A DNA stretch of 64,000 bases from Cupriavidus taiwanensis (GTDB taxonomy: Bacteria > Pseudomonadota > Gammaproteobacteria > Burkholderiales > Burkholderiaceae). The translations under genes were made by a program, and so were the position numbers. Within the stretch, counting starts at the first letter, position 1, and each line of letters starts with the position of its first letter. Below the pieces are notes generated by a model, which ran no database searches, had not been told where the DNA came from, and was given only the letters and a program-made list of their open reading frames with translations. This document shows positions 60,695 to 64,000 of this stretch, one piece after another. The stretch lies in NCBI RefSeq assembly GCF_900250075.1, contig NZ_LT977071.1, forward strand, positions 682,001 through 746,000, in the 5' to 3' direction.

Positions 60695-62125
60695 ATGAAG
60701 AAGCGGTCGATGCAGGGCATCCGCAATGCGGGATGCTCGACGTTGCTGTTGCTCGGCGGACTGGCGCAAGCCCAGACGCCGCCGGAGGCGGGGCCGCCCG
60801 CGGCCGGACTGGAATCACTGCAGAGGGAACTCGCCGAGCAGGCCAGCCAGCTCGATGCCATGAAGCGCGCGCTGGCCGAGCAGGAGGCAGTGATCCGCGA
60901 ACTGCGCAGCGTGATCGGCACCGAGGTGCTGGCCGCCAAGCGCGGCGGACAGCGATCCGGGCCCGGCGTGATGCCGGCCGACAACGCCACCAACGCGGCC
61001 ACCGCGGCAGCTGCGGCCAGTGCCACGCAGGGCGCGCCGGGCCTGGGCAGCAGCCCGCAGCAGGTCATGGCCCAGGCGCCGCAGGCCGGGGCGCAGCAAG
61101 GCGAGTCGGCCAGCCCGCAGACGGTGGCCGTGGAAGAGCCCGTGGGACGTCCGCCCGAGACTGACCGACGTCCGCCAGAGATCGCACCGCTGATCGACCA
61201 GCCCGGGGTGCTCACCGCCGAGGGCAAGCTCGTGGTGGAGCCGGGCTTCCAGTACGGCTACTCATCGAACAACCGCGTCGCGCTGGTCGGCTACTCGATC
61301 ATTCCGGCCATCCTGATCGGGCTGATCGATGTGCGCGAGGTCAAGACCTCGACCTATATCGAATCGATCGCGCTGCGCTACGGCGTCACCAAGCGGTTCG
61401 AGATCGAGGCCAAGGTCCCGTACGTGCAGACCTCGGGCTCGACCATCAGCCGCGAGGTGTTCACCGGCACTGCCGTCGACAACGTGTTCAATTCCAGCGG
61501 CAAGGGCCTGGGCGATGTCGAGGCGACGGTGCGCTACCAGCTCAACTACGGCAACGAGCGCATCCCGTACTTTGTCGGCTGGCTGCGCTACAAGTCCGCC
61601 ACCGGCAAGGACCCGTTCGAAGTGGTGACCGATTGCGTGACGCGCTGCGTCGGCAATACCACCGGCACCGGCCTGCCGCTGGGGCTGCCCACCGGCACCG
61701 GCTTCCAGGCGATCCAGCCCGGCATCACCTGGCTGCTGCCGACCGATCCGGCGGTGTTCTTCGGCACCTTCAGCTACCTGCACAACTTTGCGCGCAACAA
61801 CGTGAGCCGCACCGTGCTGAACGGCGAGAAAGAGAACCTGGGCAAGATCGCGCCGGGCGACATCTTCGAGTTCAGCTTCGGCATGGGGCTGTCGCTCAAC
61901 GAGAAGGCATCGTTCAGTATCGGCTATGACCAGGCCATCATCTGGCCGACCAAGCAGAACGGCATGACCGTGCCCGGCTCGGTGCGCGTGACCCAGGGCA
62001 CCTTGTTGGTGGGATATTCGTACCGCTTCAACAACCGCTATACGCTCAACCTGTCGGTGGGCGCGGGGCTGACGCGCGACACGCCCGACCTGCAGGTCAA
62101 TGTGCGCCTGCCGATCACTTTCTGA
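60695..62125 (+). CDS. Outer-membrane barrel with N-terminal coiled coil (FapF-like exporter)
   Basis: A 476-residue protein. A signal peptide (ends LAQAQ) precedes a coiled coil (about 38-75, LESLQRELAEQASQLDAMKR), a Pro/Gln linker, and a C-terminal beta-barrel (about 170-476) with alternating aromatic strands (VEPGFQYGYSSNNRVALVGY, IESIALRYGVTKRFEIEAKV) and a final Phe. This layout matches FapF, the trimeric pore that exports amyloid subunits. Two Cys in a loop (VTDCVTRCVGN) could form a disulfide. Genes of this type are often misannotated. It ends the cluster. Confidence 0.85.
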   Translation: MKKRSMQGIRNAGCSTLLLLGGLAQAQTPPEAGPPAAGLESLQRELAEQASQLDAMKRALAEQEAVIRELRSVIGTEVLAAKRGGQRSGPGVMPADNATNAATAAAAASATQGAPGLGSSPQQVMAQAPQAGAQQGESASPQTVAVEEPVGRPPETDRRPPEIAPLIDQPGVLTAEGKLVVEPGFQYGYSSNNRVALVGYSIIPAILIGLIDVREVKTSTYIESIALRYGVTKRFEIEAKVPYVQTSGSTISREVFTGTAVDNVFNSSGKGLGDVEATVRYQLNYGNERIPYFVGWLRYKSATGKDPFEVVTDCVTRCVGNTTGTGLPLGLPTGTGFQAIQPGITWLLPTDPAVFFGTFSYLHNFARNNVSRTVLNGEKENLGKIAPGDIFEFSFGMGLSLNEKASFSIGYDQAIIWPTKQNGMTVPGSVRVTQGTLLVGYSYRFNNRYTLNLSVGAGLTRDTPDLQVNVRLPITF

Positions 62126-62328
62126 ACGCCATGATGCAGACGTGACGCGTGCCCCGCCCGGGCAGGACACGCGTGCGCGTCACATGCGCCGGCACCGTGC
62201 GCCAGCGCCGAAACGCGCCTTGCGCTGGCCCCATGAACGGCGTACAAAGAAATAACCCCGCGCCGCCAGCGGTACTTTCCGACCAGCCTCAACCTCACCG
62301 GTGGTGCGGCCTGTACAAGGAGAGAGAC

Positions 62329-62841
62329 ATGCGCAAACGCATCTTCTGGTTGTTGCCCGACCTGGCGAGTGCCCGACGCACCATGGATGACCTGCTGCTG
62401 GCCCGCGTCGAGAACCGCCACATCCACTTCGTGGCGCGCGACGGTGCCGACATGACCGGCCTGCATGAAGCCAACCTGTTCCAGACTTCCGACATCGTCC
62501 ACGCGGCCGAGATGGGCCTGATGGTCGGCGGCGGCGTGGGCGTGGTGGCCGGCGTGGTGGTGGCGATGTTCCCCATCGTCAGCGACACCCCGCAGTGGGG
62601 GCTGGTCGGCGTGCTGGCGGTGCTGGGCGCGGTGTTCGGGGCCTGGGCCGCAAGCATGATCGGCAGTTCCGCCCCCAACAGCCGGCTGCGCGCGTTCGAG
62701 AAAGACATCGAGGCGGGCAAGATCCTGCTGATGCTGGACGTGCCGCGCAGCCGCGTGGAAGAAATCGAAACCCTGCTGCGCAACGCGCATCCGGAAGCCA
62801 GCTTCGCCGGCGTCGATCCGGCCGTGCCGGCGTTTCCCTGA
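62329..62841 (+). CDS. Conserved membrane protein (DUF1269-like)
   Basis: A 170-residue protein starting MRKRIFWLLPDLASARRTMD. A soluble N-terminal part is followed by two adjacent membrane helices with Gly-rich faces (about 63-105, GLMVGGGVGVVAGVVVAMFP, GVLAVLGAVFGAWAASMIG) and a C-terminal soluble part ending FAGVDPAVPAFP. AAGGAGAGA lies ahead of the ATG at 62329. It is found widely in beta-proteobacteria; its role is unknown. Confidence 0.75.
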   Translation: MRKRIFWLLPDLASARRTMDDLLLARVENRHIHFVARDGADMTGLHEANLFQTSDIVHAAEMGLMVGGGVGVVAGVVVAMFPIVSDTPQWGLVGVLAVLGAVFGAWAASMIGSSAPNSRLRAFEKDIEAGKILLMLDVPRSRVEEIETLLRNAHPEASFAGVDPAVPAFP

Positions 62842-62921
62842 TCCGGCGCTTGCCGCCGGCTGGCGCCACCTGGCGTCGCATGTCTCTTTGCGCGCGCGCC
62901 CGCGCGGGCGCGCTCCGGCCG

Positions 62922-62948
62922 CACCGGAACCGTCCCCCGGTTCCGGTG
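62922..62948. terminator. Terminator-like hairpin
   Basis: CACCGGAACC (62922-62931) and GGTTCCGGTG (62939-62948) form a perfect 10-bp stem with the loop gtccccc. No long T-run follows. It ends the transcript of the membrane protein gene. Confidence 0.65.
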
Positions 62949-63089
62949 TGATGCCGCTGCAACACCCCCTGTTTTCCCGGTTTGCCCCCGTCGGACGCAT
63001 GCGGTACCTTGCGTGACGGCGTCCGGGCCCTGTCCGCGGCGTCGCCACAAAATAACGAAAGCAGCCGTCCAGGCAGAGGGGTCGAGACA

Positions 63090-64000
63090 ATGAAGGCGAA
63101 ATGGATCGCGTGCGGCGTGCTGGCCGTCACGCTGGGGTGGGCCGCGCATACGGCCCAGGCGGAACCGGGCGTGACCCGCAGCACCATCCGCATCGGCCAG
63201 TCGGCCGGCATCACCGGGCCGGTGGCGGGCTCGGTCAAGGAGCAGATCGCCGGCGCACAGGTGTACCTGCGCACGGTCAATGCCAACGGCGGCGTCGCCG
63301 GCCGGCGCATCGAACTGATCACCTACGATGACGGCTTCGATGCCAAGCGCACGCCCGACAACGTGCGCAAGCTCCTCGACGAAGACCAGGTGTTCGCGCT
63401 GTTCATGGTGCGCGGCACGCCGCAGAACGAAAGCATCCTGCCCATCATCGCCGCGCAGAAAGTGCCGCTGATCGCGCCGCTGACCGGCGCCATCACGCTG
63501 CACCGGCCGGTGAACCGCTACGTCTTCAACGTGCGCGCCAAGTACCAGGACGAAGTGGCGCGCGCGATCAATCACCTGGCGACCTCGGGCATGAGCCGCA
63601 TCGGCATCTTCTACGCCAACGACGGCTTCGGCCGGGACGTGCTGGAAGGCTACAGCAACGCGCTGCAGGCGCGCGGCGTGCAGCCCGCGGCGACGGTCAA
63701 CTTCGCCCGGCCCATGGGCGACATCAGCCAGGGCGTGGCGGCGATGCACAAGGCCAACCCGCAGGCGGTGCTGGTGATCGGCTCGGGCTCGGAAGCGGCG
63801 CGCGTCATCCGCGAGCTGCGCCGCGCCGGCAGCGAGGCGCAGTTCGTGACCCTGTCCAACAACGCTGCCGATGCCTTTATCCGCGAGCTCGGCGACGACG
63901 CGCGCGGCCTGATCATCACGCAGGTGGTGCCGGGCACCAACTCCAGCCAGATGACGCTGGCCAGCGAATACCGCAGCCTGGCGAAGCAGCAGGGCGTGGA
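63090..64000 (+). CDS. ABC transporter substrate-binding protein, branched-chain amino acid type (3' truncated by window)
   Basis: The frame is open from ATG 63090 to the window end (303 codons). A signal peptide (MKAKWIACGVLAVTLGWAAH ... AQA) is followed by a type I periplasmic-binding domain: GVTRSTIRIGQSAGITGPVA, GGVAGRRIELITYDDGF, and IGIFYANDGFGRDVLEGYSN. Such proteins capture amino acids, amides or aromatic acids in the periplasm. GAGGGG precedes the start. The permease and ATPase genes, if present, are outside the window. Confidence 0.9.
   Translation, partial: MKAKWIACGVLAVTLGWAAHTAQAEPGVTRSTIRIGQSAGITGPVAGSVKEQIAGAQVYLRTVNANGGVAGRRIELITYDDGFDAKRTPDNVRKLLDEDQVFALFMVRGTPQNESILPIIAAQKVPLIAPLTGAITLHRPVNRYVFNVRAKYQDEVARAINHLATSGMSRIGIFYANDGFGRDVLEGYSNALQARGVQPAATVNFARPMGDISQGVAAMHKANPQAVLVIGSGSEAARVIRELRRAGSEAQFVTLSNNAADAFIRELGDDARGLIITQVVPGTNSSQMTLASEYRSLAKQQGV

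Noticed and set aside
60695..62125. Annotation as a metabolic enzyme (such barrels are sometimes labelled kinase or generic transporter)
   Set aside because: The signal peptide, coiled coil and alternating beta-strand pattern ending in Phe show an outer-membrane barrel.
1..64000. tRNA, rRNA and CRISPR-Cas
   Set aside because: I looked for the conserved T-loop and acceptor patterns, rRNA-like stretches and regular spaced repeats and saw none. A tRNA or rRNA scan would be the decisive check.

Overview
The window is high-GC DNA with the gene content of a beta-proteobacterium of the Cupriavidus/Ralstonia group (Burkholderiales). The left edge holds the end of a plasmid-type RepA initiator next to parA and parB, so the window probably starts at the replication/partition locus of a secondary chromosome (chromid) or megaplasmid. 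The genus is inferred from gene families and gene order only.

Layout. (1) 1-4.3 kb: replicon maintenance. The repA end, a cold-shock gene, parA-parB with two near-identical parS-like palindromes, and a degenerate tyrosine-recombinase-like protein. (2) 4.9-46.5 kb: a large exopolysaccharide (EPS) locus related to the colanic acid type. It is bracketed by two paralogous LuxR-type regulators whose receiver domains have lost the phospho-acceptor Asp. It holds a WcaJ-type initiating glycosylphosphotransferase, GDP-mannose and GDP-fucose enzymes (manC, gmd, fcl), several glycosyltransferases including a WcaI-like one, a flippase, a polymerase, a WcaF-like acetyltransferase, a polysaccharide deacetylase, the wza-wzb-wzc export set and a second Wzc paralogue. 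Inserted in it is an unusual module: acyl carrier protein, acyl-CoA-dehydrogenase-like flavoprotein, amino acid:carrier-protein ligase, DUF1839 protein and a GH2-like glycosidase, with a second DUF1839 paralogue nearby. A complete IS256-family element with a 9-bp target duplication sits inside one arm of a long palindrome between the two wzc sides. (3) 47-56 kb: accessory chromosome. Small secreted/lipoproteins, an MFS transporter, a nucleoside deaminase, a LysR regulator, a phosphoribosyltransferase, and an aconitase/isopropylmalate-isomerase-type pair with a tripartite-tricarboxylate binding protein and a GntR regulator. (4) 56.8-62.1 kb: a Fap-like (functional amyloid) secretion cluster. 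A 523-residue glycine-rich secreted protein, two secreted proteins with an internal double-glycine motif (LDDVRGG, LDDMRGG), a periplasmic C39-type cysteine peptidase and a coiled-coil outer-membrane barrel. (5) 62.3-64 kb: a small membrane protein and the start of an ABC-transporter substrate-binding protein.

Together the window is mostly about cell-surface and matrix construction. The EPS locus would make and export a fucose/mannose-containing polymer, and the C39/OM-barrel cluster would export and mature fibre-like proteins. The strongest leads for something undescribed are the double-glycine/C39/Fap-like cluster, the aminoacyl-carrier-protein module inside the EPS locus, and a 17-bp motif present in three identical copies, two of them just upstream of EPS genes.
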